A stretch of 33,909 nucleotides of DNA from Rhodopirellula sp. (lineage in GTDB: Bacteria; Planctomycetota; Planctomycetia; Pirellulales; Pirellulaceae): the NCBI GenBank assembly GCA_024644085.1, contig JAHELS010000045.1, forward strand, positions 1 through 33,909, read 5' to 3'. The notes under the pieces are model-generated. The model made no database searches, was not told the DNA's origin, and saw only the letters and a program-made list of their open reading frames with translations. Positions 25,236 to 33,878 of this stretch are shown here, piece by piece (positions within the stretch are counted from its first letter, which is position 1; the number at the start of each line of letters is the position of its first letter). The position numbers and the translations under genes were made by a program.

Positions 25236-26486
25236 TTAGCGGCGGAGGGCCGCGAGAAGTCGCTCGATCTCGTCGGCGGTGTTGTAATGGACCAATCCGA
25301 TTCGGACCATCCCGTCGGGCTCGACTCCGATCCGCTCGGTCAGCGGCAGTGCGTAATAGTTGCCATGCCAGACGAAGATGCCCTGCGAGGCGAGGTGTTC
25401 GGCGAGGGCTCGCGGCGTCATCGTTCGATGCGTGATTGAAACCGTCGGAAGTCGGTCCCCGAGATTCGCGGGATCGGTGATTCCCCAGATCTTCAACTCT
25501 GGAATTTCTTGCAAACCTCCCAGCAGTTGGGCGAGCAACGATTGTTCATAAGCACGAATATCGCGATACGCCTTTTCCAGCGCGTGCCGCCGAGGCGTTG
25601 AATTCGCCTCGTCGCCGAGCTCGGCAATGTAGTCGATCGCCGCCGTCGTACCCGCAATGCATTCGTGATTCTGGGTTCCCGTCATCCATCGACCGGGCAG
25701 GTCATTCGGCGCCGGTCGCAGCTTGTAGGGCCGAATGGACTCGAGCAATTCGCGGCGGCCATACATCAATCCGACGTGCGGCCCAAAGAATTTGTACGCA
25801 CTGCAGACGAGAAAATCGCAACCCCATTGATTGACATCGATCAAATCGTGCGGCGCAAAATGCACGGCGTCGAGAAACGACAACGCGCCCGCCTCGCGAG
25901 CCCACTGGCAAATCTGTTTCACTGGATTGACCGTCCCAACGGCATTCGATGCGCAACCGACTGCGACCAGCCGGGTGCGATCGGTTAGCGTCGTGGAAAA
26001 CTGTTCCAATCGAAGCGTGCAATCTTCGGGATGGATGTCGATGTATCGAACCGATACACCACGTTCCTCTGCGGCAAGTACCCACGGCGAAAAATTGGCA
26101 TCGTGTTCAAGACGCGTCAATACGATCTCGTCCCCCGGTTTCCATGAGCGCGCAAGTGCTCGCGACAGTGCAAATGTCAACGACGTCATGTTGGCTCCGA
26201 ACACGACCGAACCCGTGTCTTCGCTGCCGACGAAATCAGCAGCCGCGCGATGGGCACGATGCAGGATTTCATCGCTCTCGATGCTTGTCGCAAACACGCC
26301 GTCATGATTCGCGTTGTGATGACTCAAATAGTCGACAATCGCATCGATCACCACCTGGGGCACCTGGGTACCGGCAGGTCCGTCGAAGTAAATCGCGGGC
26401 TTGCCGTCAATCAGCCTCGCCAAAGCGGGGAACATCGACCGTCGTCGCACAAACTTTGTCGAGTCAATCGCCGATTCATTCTGCAT
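25236..26486 (-). CDS. Cysteine desulfurase-like PLP enzyme (aminotransferase class V, TIGR01976-like)
   Basis: A fold-type I PLP enzyme of 416 residues. Visible elements are IYFDGPAGTQVPQVVIDAI at the N-terminus, VVFGANMTSLTFALSRAL (cofactor phosphate site), LTRLEHDANFSPW (stacking His), FLDAVHFAPHD (Asp that pairs with the pyridine nitrogen) and the PLP lysine in VCSAYKFFGPHVGLMYG. The C-terminal domain ends with GIFVWHGNYYALPL and RIGLVHYNTADEIERLL. This matches the cysteine desulfurase-like group of TIGR01976. The usual catalytic Cys loop of IscS/SufS is not evident, so sulfur transfer is uncertain. No Fe-S assembly genes lie next to it. The start at ATG 26486 fits the family. Confidence 0.83.
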   Translation of the reverse strand: MQNESAIDSTKFVRRRSMFPALARLIDGKPAIYFDGPAGTQVPQVVIDAIVDYLSHHNANHDGVFATSIESDEILHRAHRAAADFVGSEDTGSVVFGANMTSLTFALSRALARSWKPGDEIVLTRLEHDANFSPWVLAAEERGVSVRYIDIHPEDCTLRLEQFSTTLTDRTRLVAVGCASNAVGTVNPVKQICQWAREAGALSFLDAVHFAPHDLIDVNQWGCDFLVCSAYKFFGPHVGLMYGRRELLESIRPYKLRPAPNDLPGRWMTGTQNHECIAGTTAAIDYIAELGDEANSTPRRHALEKAYRDIRAYEQSLLAQLLGGLQEIPELKIWGITDPANLGDRLPTVSITHRTMTPRALAEHLASQGIFVWHGNYYALPLTERIGVEPDGMVRIGLVHYNTADEIERLLAALRR

Positions 26487-26705
26487 CTTGTGTCACTTTT
26501 TTTGTGCCTTGTCGATCGCAACGCCATCATTGAATCGTGCCACGTTCCGAGCCGCCACTCCCCATAGTCCGGTTCGCCGGCGTTGTCCAAACGCAACGCG
26601 AACCACCCGGTGATTTCCGATCTCCGATGAAGAATCCCGGCTGAAAAAACCCCGCATCAACTTGACTCTGGAGGAAATTGACACAAGTTTCAATTGGATG
26701 CGAAC

Positions 26706-26737
26706 TACACCGCGCCCCGCACGGGGACCTCGGTGTA
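26706..26737 (+). other. Nested hairpin upstream of the c-di-GMP riboswitch candidate
   Basis: Arms TACACCG (26706-26712) and CGGTGTA (26731-26737) are perfect 7-bp complements. Inside, CCCC (26715-26718) and GGGG (26723-26726) close a GCAC tetraloop. It lies about 40-50 bases before the riboswitch core, in the probable 5' leader of the chemosensory operon or just before it. No T-run follows. The function is unknown. Confidence 0.5.
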
Positions 26738-26774
26738 CCAATTCTCTCTCACCTTGCGTGGGACTCTGAACGGG

Positions 26775-26860
26775 TTCTCCGAAAACGGCAAACCGGTCGC
26801 GAGATCGGGACGCAAAGCTACGGGTCTCTTTGAGATCGCCGGGCTACCGAAGACGAATCT
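26775..26860 (+). promoter_or_regulatory. GEMM / c-di-GMP-I riboswitch candidate
   Basis: The core reads GGCAAACC (26787-26794), a 6-bp stem CCGGTC/GATCGG closed by a GCGA (GNRA) tetraloop (26793-26808), GGGACGCAAAGC (26807-26818), a second stem GGTCTC/GAGATC around TTT (26823-26837), then CGCCGGGCTACCGA (26837-26850). These are the conserved blocks of the GEMM (c-di-GMP-I) aptamer in the right order. The stem-loop between AAACC and GGGACGC has the same length as in the Vibrio Vc2 aptamer as I remember it, and a GNRA loop and a receptor-side stem are both expected. The base aligned with Vc2 G20 is G, which favours c-di-GMP over cGAMP. The closing P1 helix is weak or unclear. It lies about 80 bp upstream of a receiver gene that opens a chemosensory operon. 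Confidence 0.75.
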
Positions 26861-26885
26861 ATTCACCACACGCCGACGATTGGTC

Positions 26886-26909
26886 GCTTGCATGCACGTC
26901 CATGCAAGC
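26886..26909 (+). promoter_or_regulatory. Hairpin between riboswitch and ribosome binding site (possible expression platform)
   Basis: GCTTGCATG (26886-26894) and CATGCAAGC (26901-26909) are perfect 9-bp complements around CACGTC. It ends 11 bases before the GGGAGAG Shine-Dalgarno site at 26921-26927. No T-run follows, so control by translation or by alternative pairing is more likely than intrinsic termination. The link to the aptamer is inferred from position. Confidence 0.5.
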
Positions 26910-26931
26910 TTCGCAATTGAGGGAGAGTCCT

Positions 26932-27339
26932 ATGTACCATGCCCGCATCCTGGTTGCGGACGACAGCCGTACTGTCCGAACCTGTGTTCGCCGCACCCTG
27001 GTCTCAGCCGGATTTGAAGTGATCCTGGCAAGTGATGGGAAGGAAGCGTTGCAACTTGCACGGCGCGATCGCCCGGACTTGGTCATTCTCGACATTCAAA
27101 TGCCCGAAATGGACGGTTACGCGGCCTGTGAAGGGATTCTCGAACTCGAGAACCGCCGCGCAGCACTGCCGATCGTGTTTCTCACCCGCGAGTCCGCACA
27201 GCACCTTGATGCCCTCGGCAATCAAATGGGTGCTTACCTGCAGAAACCCGTGACCGAGGAGAGGTTGCTGACGACGATCCGCGCTCTGCTGGATCGAACT
27301 GCGGTCGTACCCGACGGATGCCAGGGAATCATTGTATGA
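26932..27339 (+). CDS. CheY-like single-domain response regulator
   Basis: A receiver-only protein of 135 residues. It has the acidic pair in ILVADDSRTVR (Asp 10, Asp 11), the phosphorylation site in VILDIQMPEMDGY (Asp 54), the Thr in IVFLTRESA and the Lys in YLQKPVTEE. All receiver residues are present. There is no output domain, so it most likely acts by protein contact, as PilG/PilH or PixH do. The start is fixed by GGGAGAG at 26921-26927 in front of ATG 26932; the open frame back to 26830 runs through the riboswitch and is not coding. It is the first gene of the operon, and its stop overlaps the next ATG (ATGA). Confidence 0.93.
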   Translation: MYHARILVADDSRTVRTCVRRTLVSAGFEVILASDGKEALQLARRDRPDLVILDIQMPEMDGYAACEGILELENRRAALPIVFLTRESAQHLDALGNQMGAYLQKPVTEERLLTTIRALLDRTAVVPDGCQGIIV

Positions 27340-27548
27340 ATCGTTCGCCACACCCAGGGACGTGGCAGCGCGAATTCATGCAGCTGATGGCAATGACGCG
27401 GTTCCGATTGGCCGCGCTGTCGCGATCCTACACGCAAGAAACCGACGAGGGACTCCATCTGGAGCACTTCGTTTGTGAGCCGCCCGTCGCTCGCGATGTG
27501 AATCGCGAAGCGAGCGGAAGTGGCAAGCAATCGCATCTCTCGCGTTAA
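27336..27548 (+). CDS. Small hypothetical protein, translationally coupled to the CheY-like gene
   Basis: A frame of 70 codons whose ATG overlaps the stop of the receiver gene (ATGA). The product begins MNRSPHPGTWQREFMQLMAM, with a first half that could form an amphipathic helix (FMQLMAMTRFRLAALSRSY), and a polar, probably disordered second half with ARDVNREASGSGKQ. It belongs to no family I recognise. The start overlap and the position in an otherwise tightly packed operon argue that it is translated. The lack of any known domain argues for caution. A 67-bp gap with short direct repeats follows before cheW. Confidence 0.5.
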   Translation: MNRSPHPGTWQREFMQLMAMTRFRLAALSRSYTQETDEGLHLEHFVCEPPVARDVNREASGSGKQSHLSR

Positions 27549-27564
27549 CAAAAATCGCAAGCCC

Positions 27565-27590
27565 CAATCGCAAAATCCAATCGCAAAATC
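27565..27590. repeat. 13-bp direct duplication upstream of cheW
   Basis: The unit caatcgcaaaatc occurs twice in a row (27565-27577 and 27578-27590). A related aaaatcgcaa lies just before at 27551-27560. It is in the only real gap of the operon, between the small ORF and cheW. Confidence 0.85.
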
Positions 27591-27615
27591 CAAGCGCACG
27601 CGCCCAAGTAAGAAC

Positions 27616-28143
27616 ATGTTGATCCCCGCTACAGATACGATTTCCGCGTCCGACAAGCATTGCATCTTTCGATGCCACGATTCATGGTTTTCTGTGCCGG
27701 CGATCAGCGTTCGTGAAGTCACACTCATGACGCCGCTTTATCAAGTCCCACATTGTCACCAGTCACTCCTGGGGATCTGTCACCGGCGGAGCGAGTTCAT
27801 TCCCGTGCTGTCGCTGCATCATCTCTTGCAGCTTGATGACGTCGCATTCCGCAGCGAAGGCAGCAGTCTGCTTGTGCTTGAGGGGCGGACGACCTGGGCC
27901 GTACAGATTGATGAAGCAGCTGCAATCACGTCGCTCGAGACGATTGTCGCACCGGACTCCCGCAGCGATTTGGCGGGCACGGCCCCAGTCCGGGGGACTG
28001 CGACTTTTGGCGACAAAATTGTCCGTGTCCTTGACCCGATTGGGCTTTACCAAGCGGCCCAGAAAGCGGTCCACGACTTTTGGAAAGGTGCCGACCAGCA
28101 GACGCAGTCGACGCCGCACGTTATTCGGGAGAATCGGGAATGA
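27616..28143 (+). CDS. cheW: CheW-like adaptor protein
   Basis: A protein of 175 residues with one CheW domain (two SH3-like barrels). Recognisable segments are [20 protein letters not shown] at the start, [22 protein letters not shown], the strand [22 protein letters not shown], and the final [20 protein letters not shown]. It would bridge the chemoreceptor and the CheA kinase encoded next. ATG 27616 was chosen since the domain begins about 15 residues later; the open frame extends back to 27520 over the direct repeats. The Shine-Dalgarno site is weak (AAGTAAGA). The stop overlaps the ATG of the receptor gene (ATGA). Confidence 0.9.
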   Translation: MLIPATDTISASDKHCIFRCHDSWFSVPAISVREVTLMTPLYQVPHCHQSLLGICHRRSEFIPVLSLHHLLQLDDVAFRSEGSSLLVLEGRTTWAVQIDEAAAITSLETIVAPDSRSDLAGTAPVRGTATFGDKIVRVLDPIGLYQAAQKAVHDFWKGADQQTQSTPHVIRENRE

Positions 28144-29507
28144 AAATACAAACAAGTTTGATGATGTCCCACGCAGTGATCGGAGCGCTTGCCGCTGCCA
28201 CTTTTTACTTTGCGGCCGACGGATCGAATCCAGCGCAGTGGATTTCTGTTGCCGGTGTCATTACCCTCGCCGCGATCATTGCGGCATCGTGGATTGTCAA
28301 CCGCCGGATTCTCACCAGTCTTTCCGACGTGGAATCGGTCGTGAATGACCACGAAATGGCCGATTCACATCGATGGTACTTTGATGAGTTCCAGGAAACA
28401 GGCCGCCGAATCGCGAAAGCTGTTGCAAACTGGGAAGATGTTGCGGCAAAAACGCGCGATCAGGCACGGGAATTCCAATCGGTCATGCTGTTGCTCGAGC
28501 GACGCGATTTGGCCGACAAGCCATCCTGCGCGCATCTTCGAAAACTGCTGGTCGCACTCGGCAACCGGCTACGATCGCATCTCGACCGCACCGATCAATC
28601 GGCGGCGTTGATCCAGCGTGATTATCACGCCATCGCCGAGGGAAATGAGGCACAGGGTCGAGCGGTCGTCAAAACGTCGGCCTACATGGAGCAGCTTTCG
28701 ACATCGATCGATTCGATCGCTTCCCATGCCGCCTCCGCTGAATCGGCCGTTGAGCAGGTTTCACAGTCCGCTCTCATGTCGTTAGACGAGTTGGCCGGGT
28801 TGATCGAAGGAATGGATCGGATGCGTCAGGGCTCGCAAGCATGCGAGAAAAAACTTCGCGGCCTATGCGATCCGGCCCAACAGATCAGCGCCACGGTGGC
28901 AACGATCGGCGACATTGCGGCTCGCACCGACCTGCTCGCATTGAACGCATCGATTGAATCAATCCGCGCGGGAGAGCATGGCCGTGGATTCGCCGTTGTA
29001 GCAGAGGAAGTTCGGAAATTGGCGGAACAATCCGCCGACGCAACGAGGGAGATTTCGAGCCTGATTGATTCGATGAATCTCGTCACACAGGAATCTGTTC
29101 GTGCCGTTGAACGCGAGCGGGAGCGACTTGAGTCCGAGGTGGCACGCGCAATGTCCGCGGAATCGTTGCTGCAACAAGTTTGCGATGGGCGTGAAATTCA
29201 TCTGCGCAAGATCACCGACGTGACGGCGCAACAGCGGCAACTGACTCGAGACGTGCTGGACGCGGTCAAAGAGATCACGAACGCCGCGAAGGCAAATCGT
29301 CACGCTGCCGAAAACGCAGGCTGGACTGGCAAGTCGCTTGCCGAATCGAACTCCGTGCTCGACGAAGTTGTTGGGCGGCTGGTGCAATGCGCGGGCGAAT
29401 CACCAACCGAGTTCGTCGATGAAAAAATCCCCGGCGAGTCTGACGGGGTGCCGGTCGCCGTGGCGTCCATCGAATCCAACTTGCATGCTTGCGAGGTGAC
29501 ACCGTGA
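28140..29507 (+). CDS. Methyl-accepting chemotaxis protein without periplasmic sensor domain
   Basis: A receptor of 455 residues. Two membrane segments lie at about 7-24 and 33-52, separated by only some eight residues, so there is no external sensor domain. A cytoplasmic linker follows (a degenerate HAMP domain is possible), then about 300 residues of coiled coil. The hairpin tip is clear near 257-297: [20 protein letters not shown] followed by [16 protein letters not shown]. That is the site that contacts CheA and CheW. No CheR/CheB tether pentapeptide is present at the C-terminus. The signal may come from the membrane, the cytoplasm or a partner protein. Start and stop codons overlap with cheW (ATGA) and cheA (GTGA). 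Confidence 0.92.
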   Translation: MKIQTSLMMSHAVIGALAAATFYFAADGSNPAQWISVAGVITLAAIIAASWIVNRRILTSLSDVESVVNDHEMADSHRWYFDEFQETGRRIAKAVANWEDVAAKTRDQAREFQSVMLLLERRDLADKPSCAHLRKLLVALGNRLRSHLDRTDQSAALIQRDYHAIAEGNEAQGRAVVKTSAYMEQLSTSIDSIASHAASAESAVEQVSQSALMSLDELAGLIEGMDRMRQGSQACEKKLRGLCDPAQQISATVATIGDIAARTDLLALNASIESIRAGEHGRGFAVVAEEVRKLAEQSADATREISSLIDSMNLVTQESVRAVERERERLESEVARAMSAESLLQQVCDGREIHLRKITDVTAQQRQLTRDVLDAVKEITNAAKANRHAAENAGWTGKSLAESNSVLDEVVGRLVQCAGESPTEFVDEKIPGESDGVPVAVASIESNLHACEVTP

Positions 29508-32224
29508 GCGGTGAACCGAATGAACCAAATGTCGCTGAGCCGATGGTTCATGCGATGAATTGGGAGGAATCGTGCGAGCTGATTGCAGAGCTTACGGACA
29601 CAGCCGATGCAAACGATTCCTGTCCGCTGCGAGTTTTCGCCGGCTTGATCTCGCAGTTGATTGCGATCGACGAGCAGGGATCGGGCGACGAAGTCCACGC
29701 ATTTATCGAATCGGCCATGAGTGAAATTCGCCTGCTCGTTGATGCCGGCGAATGGTCGTCGCCGCAACTCGATGCATTGCAACACGATGCGGTCGAGCGC
29801 TGGAGCCATCTTCTCGTGCAGATCGATGACTGCGGCGGCCTGGATACATTTCCCGGCATGTCCCAATGGAACGGCGGCGTTGATGGCGATGATGCGGATG
29901 CAGGATTGGATCTCGTCGCACCCAGCGCCGAAGAGATCAGCTCAATCATCGACCGTGTTGCTCACGGTGGCCCTGCCGAGCAATCGACCGGCGCGGTTGA
30001 AGAATCTGGGAACGAGAGTCCGGCAATTGCAACGGAGCACACATCATCTCCCGATGTGATTGCATCGCTCGATGCGGAACTGCGCGAAGCTTTTCTGGAT
30101 GACGCAACGAGCGGAATCGGTCGCATGGAAGCGGCATTGTTGCATCTCGAATCGGATCCGGCGCACGGCGAGTCACGCGCACAGATCTGCCGTGAATTAC
30201 ACAGCTTGAAAGGGGCCTCGGCAAGTGTCGGATTGTCACAACTGGCGGATGAATTGCACGAACTCGAAGAACTGCTTCGCCAGGACGAGGAAGCGTCGCG
30301 AAATTCGGATATCGAGTCGCTGTTGCGAGCCGTCGATTCAATGCGCAAGGGGATCTTCGGTCCCAGTGATGCTTGCCACGTTCCGGATTACCCAGCCGCG
30401 CCGACCACTGGGCCCGCAACGCCTGGCGGAACCCTCTGCGCAGCGAATCCAGGTTCCATCCCGGAAAACTCCCACGATGACGAGTCGGTGCGCGTCAATG
30501 CGGCCCAGTTGAATCGATTGATGGACATGCTTGCCGAATTGGTCATGCTTCGCAACGACCGAGAAAATGAAGTGGCTGAGTTGCAGGAGATGTACCACGA
30601 GTTGGTCGGCAGCGTTTCCAAAATGCGGCTGCTGGGTGACGACGTACACGATCAAAGCGCCTCGACCACGTCGTTGCAATTGTCCGAGGTTGCCAACGAC
30701 GTGCTCGAGGTCGCACAAACCGTTCGCGACTGCGCCCGGCCGATCGCCGACGGCAACGCCGCGGTTTCCCATTTTATCCGGCAATTTCGACAGGAGTTGG
30801 TGGAGTTGAAACGGACTCCGGTCGCCGGTTTATTTCGCAGGTTGCAGCGCGTCGTACGTGACGCCGCCCGCAGTGAAGGCAAGCAGGTTGATTTGCAACT
30901 CGTTGGCGACGATGCCGGGATGGAACGTTCGTTACAGCAACGTTTGTATGAACCGCTGCTGCACATTCTAAGAAACGCGGTGTGCCACGGGATCGAATCC
31001 CCGGAGCAGCGCAATCAGGCGGGCAAGTCCGCGACCGGAACCATCACTCTCGAGGCACAGTCGGGTCCCGATATGTTCGTCATCGAGATTCGCGACGACG
31101 GAGGTGGTCTGGATTTTGACGCCATCCGGCGTCGAGGGATCGAATCGGGACTGCTCCGGCCCGACCAATTGGCCACCCGTGATGACTTGTCGAATCTGAT
31201 TTTCCAGCCCGGGTTTTCAACTCGAGCGGCCGTGAATCAGGTTGCCGGTCGCGGCGTCGGCATGGACGTGGTCGCGTCGACGCTACAGCGGATGCGGGGT
31301 TGGATCGAAGTCGACTCCGAAGCTCAACGTGGAACACGCATCCGGCTCGGCTTTCCGCTTCCGTCGGTGATTCAGCACGCGATGGTCTTTCGCGCTGGCA
31401 CACAATTGTTCGCGCTGCCGATGCAGTCGGTCAGCAGTGCCGGCGGTGGTGGCGGACACTCTATCGAACTACGGTTCGCAGAACTTGTCGGAATTGCTAA
31501 TCCGGCTGGCGAAGCGGCTTGCCAACAGCTTGCTCTTTCGAGTTCGGTCGCACACGAATCGGTCGGGCACTCAGCGCGAATCTCTCTGCTCGTGGACCAG
31601 ATTCTGGGGCCAGAAGAGCTCGTCGTGCGTCCGCTGCCGAATCTCTTGCGCCACCACCCGTACTGCTGCGGTGCGACTCTCTCGTCGACCGGTGGGACAG
31701 TGTTGTTGCTCGACGCCCACCAGGTCAATCAGCAATGCAAGAAACTGGCACACGCTGCGTCCGAGTCATTCGGAGAACCGTCCACCGAGCCGACGGAGCG
31801 GCAAGTCGAGTCCACTGTGCGCGTGTTGGTCGCGGATGACTCGCTGAGCGCGCGAAGACGCGTTGTTCGTTCACTACAGCGGTATCGCGTGGAGATCGTC
31901 GAAGCGGGCGATGGGCGCGAGGCGCTCAGCATTCTCAACAAACAAGAATTCGCGGCCGTCTTCAGCGACATGGAAATGCCTCACGTCGGCGGAATGGAAT
32001 TGTTGGCCGGAATCAAGGCTCTGCCACAGTCACGACGACCGCCGGTCGTGATCATCAGCAGTCGAACGGAAGACGAATTCATCCAGCGTGCTACCGAGCT
32101 TGGGGCACATGGTTATCTGTCGAAGCCGCTCACCGATGACGCACTGGATGAAGCAATCCGAGGCATACGCGCCTTGCGGGACCTGCAACACAACTCTGAC
32201 ACCAACTTAACAGGGGTGAAATAA
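29504..32224 (+). CDS. cheA: Hybrid CheA histidine kinase with C-terminal receiver domain
   Basis: A protein of 906 residues starting at GTG 29504, which overlaps the receptor stop (GTGA). Domains: an N-terminal region (1-170) that I do not recognise; Hpt at about 184-285 with the phospho-His in [12 protein letters not shown] (His 233); dimerisation at about 325-430 ([20 protein letters not shown]); HATPase at about 445-620 with [16 protein letters not shown] (Asn 491), IRDDGGGLD and GRGVGMDVV; a CheW-like domain at about 625-745; and a receiver at about 772-890 with VLVADDS, FSDMEMP (Asp 822) and YLSKPLT. The fused receiver is typical of type IV pilus-type kinases (ChpA, PixL) and of FrzE. 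All kinase boxes look intact. Confidence 0.95.
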   Translation: MSGEPNEPNVAEPMVHAMNWEESCELIAELTDTADANDSCPLRVFAGLISQLIAIDEQGSGDEVHAFIESAMSEIRLLVDAGEWSSPQLDALQHDAVERWSHLLVQIDDCGGLDTFPGMSQWNGGVDGDDADAGLDLVAPSAEEISSIIDRVAHGGPAEQSTGAVEESGNESPAIATEHTSSPDVIASLDAELREAFLDDATSGIGRMEAALLHLESDPAHGESRAQICRELHSLKGASASVGLSQLADELHELEELLRQDEEASRNSDIESLLRAVDSMRKGIFGPSDACHVPDYPAAPTTGPATPGGTLCAANPGSIPENSHDDESVRVNAAQLNRLMDMLAELVMLRNDRENEVAELQEMYHELVGSVSKMRLLGDDVHDQSASTTSLQLSEVANDVLEVAQTVRDCARPIADGNAAVSHFIRQFRQELVELKRTPVAGLFRRLQRVVRDAARSEGKQVDLQLVGDDAGMERSLQQRLYEPLLHILRNAVCHGIESPEQRNQAGKSATGTITLEAQSGPDMFVIEIRDDGGGLDFDAIRRRGIESGLLRPDQLATRDDLSNLIFQPGFSTRAAVNQVAGRGVGMDVVASTLQRMRGWIEVDSEAQRGTRIRLGFPLPSVIQHAMVFRAGTQLFALPMQSVSSAGGGGGHSIELRFAELVGIANPAGEAACQQLALSSSVAHESVGHSARISLLVDQILGPEELVVRPLPNLLRHHPYCCGATLSSTGGTVLLLDAHQVNQQCKKLAHAASESFGEPSTEPTERQVESTVRVLVADDSLSARRRVVRSLQRYRVEIVEAGDGREALSILNKQEFAAVFSDMEMPHVGGMELLAGIKALPQSRRPPVVIISSRTEDEFIQRATELGAHGYLSKPLTDDALDEAIRGIRALRDLQHNSDTNLTGVK

Positions 32225-32225
32225 C

Positions 32226-33878
32226 GTGACTGATAAGACGATACTTGTGATCGACGACAGCGCGACGATTCGTAAACTTGTCGACACCCACCTGAGCCCC
32301 CTCGGGTACCAGGTCATTCTCGCGCCAAATGCCGAGGATGGTCTGCGCCAGGCATCGGAAGTGATGCCCGACTTGATCCTGCTCGATCATCAATTGCCGG
32401 GAACGACGGGGCACGACGTCTGTTGTCAGCTCGTCGAAATCCCCGAGCTTCGTAACGTTCCGGTGGTAATCAGTTCCACGCTGAGAAAAAAGGCATACGC
32501 CGAATACATCGACCTGGACAACGTGGTTGACATGTTGCCCAAGCCTTACACCGAAGAACTCCTTCGCACGACGGTCGCTAACGCATTGGAGACCGCGGCC
32601 ATGATCGTTTCCTCGCAATCCGACGGCACGGCCATCCCGGAGGTGATCCATCAACTCGATGACGCGACACTCTCCGGTACGCTCGGCTGTTTCTCTCTTC
32701 GCGAGGTAGTCGACTTTCTCAACAACGGACGCAAGTGTGGAGTGTTAACGCTGGAGGCGGATCGTGTCCGAATTCGTTTTCATCTTTCCCGCGGTCGTAT
32801 CCAGGGCGTCGATGCGTCGGGTCTCGGGTCGGAACAGATCGATGACATGGTCGACCATCTTCCTGATTCAATAAGAAGCCTGGCTCCAGTGCTGCGGATG
32901 ACGATTCACGGCCGCAGTTGTGCAGAGGTTGATGGCTTTGTGCAGTTGCTTGACCAGAAAGTCCTGGACCCGCGATTGATGAAACGGCTGCTTCGTTTCC
33001 AGGCCGCCATGTTGGTCCGGAACGCGTTCGAGCACGATTCTGGCAGTTTCCACTTTGAATCGGTCGGCAATTCGAACATGCTGCAAAAAAATCTTCCGCT
33101 TGACATCAGTCTGCTTGCCTTGTTGGTCGAGGCAGCAGTGCTTCGCGGCGGCGAAACTGAGACGCAAGATGAAGCATCGACGATGTACGTTCGGCGAGCC
33201 ATTCGCGGACAGAATCTTGATCGCGCCGGACTCTCGGCTCGCCACATGAAAGTGCTCAATCTACTTGCCGAGCCGAAGTCAATGGATGAGTTGGTTGTGG
33301 CGTTGGGATGGGAGTTGAGCGAAATTCGCCAGGTCTTGGACGGTTTCCACCGGGCTGAATTGATCGAACAGCGACAGCAGGCGGTTGCAGGTCAGTTTGT
33401 GGTTTTCGAGCCGGATGCGGCCGCGGCGGAAAGTCTGCGGTCATCACTCGAACAGTCCGACAACCGTTATGTCGGCAAGGTTGTCCGCGACAGGCTTGCG
33501 TTGCAATTGGTCCTCAAGCGATCGGTTCCGCATACGTTGATATTCGACGGCGACAGCCATGCCTCATGCCAACTGATCGGCAGCCTGTTCGCCACGCAGA
33601 ACGCAAAGGCGGCGAGTGTCCGGCGCATCGCGATCGTCAACGACGTCGCAGGCGAAGTCGACTGGCAATCTCGAGTCGGATTCCGCCCTCACGAAGTCCT
33701 CTCCCGACCCTGCACAGCCGAACTCTTGTTTCGAGCGATGGATCGATTCTTTCAGCCAACGATTGGTCAGCCGGGTCCGATGCCCGATGAAATGCCATCT
33801 GACTCGGACTCCGCGCCGAAGTGTGTCGAAGAACGTGCGGACAATCAATTACCAGCCGTAGCGGGAGCTGATTCATGA
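32226..33878 (+). CDS. REC-DUF4388-pseudoreceiver response regulator (PatA-like)
   Basis: A protein of 550 residues starting at GTG 32226, with GGGGTG seven bases upstream. An N-terminal receiver has ILVIDDSAT (Asp 10, 11), LILLDHQLPG (Asp 54), VISST and LPKPYTEE. Residues about 145-265 match DUF4388 (PATAN), with LSGTLGCFSLREVVDFLNNG and CGVLTLEADRVRIRFHLSRG followed by RIQGVDA. A small winged-helix-like segment follows (about 330-380, MKVLNLLAEPKSMDELVVAL). The end (about 389-510) is shaped like a second receiver, but FVVFEPD replaces the acidic pair and LSRPCT replaces the Lys-Pro, so it should not be phosphorylated normally. DUF4388 receivers (PatA, PixG) act in type IV pilus and gliding systems. 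It ends with ATGA overlap to the next gene. Confidence 0.88.
   Translation: MTDKTILVIDDSATIRKLVDTHLSPLGYQVILAPNAEDGLRQASEVMPDLILLDHQLPGTTGHDVCCQLVEIPELRNVPVVISSTLRKKAYAEYIDLDNVVDMLPKPYTEELLRTTVANALETAAMIVSSQSDGTAIPEVIHQLDDATLSGTLGCFSLREVVDFLNNGRKCGVLTLEADRVRIRFHLSRGRIQGVDASGLGSEQIDDMVDHLPDSIRSLAPVLRMTIHGRSCAEVDGFVQLLDQKVLDPRLMKRLLRFQAAMLVRNAFEHDSGSFHFESVGNSNMLQKNLPLDISLLALLVEAAVLRGGETETQDEASTMYVRRAIRGQNLDRAGLSARHMKVLNLLAEPKSMDELVVALGWELSEIRQVLDGFHRAELIEQRQQAVAGQFVVFEPDAAAAESLRSSLEQSDNRYVGKVVRDRLALQLVLKRSVPHTLIFDGDSHASCQLIGSLFATQNAKAASVRRIAIVNDVAGEVDWQSRVGFRPHEVLSRPCTAELLFRAMDRFFQPTIGQPGPMPDEMPSDSDSAPKCVEERADNQLPAVAGADS

Noticed and set aside
26662..26706. A sigma-70 promoter (TTGACT or TTGACA boxes) before the chemosensory operon
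   Set aside because: Neither box has an acceptable -10 hexamer at 16-18 bp, so no promoter was called.
26830..26931. Upstream extension of the CheY-like gene
   Set aside because: It would run through the riboswitch core and the hairpin. ATG 26932 has a good Shine-Dalgarno site and starts exactly at the receiver fold.
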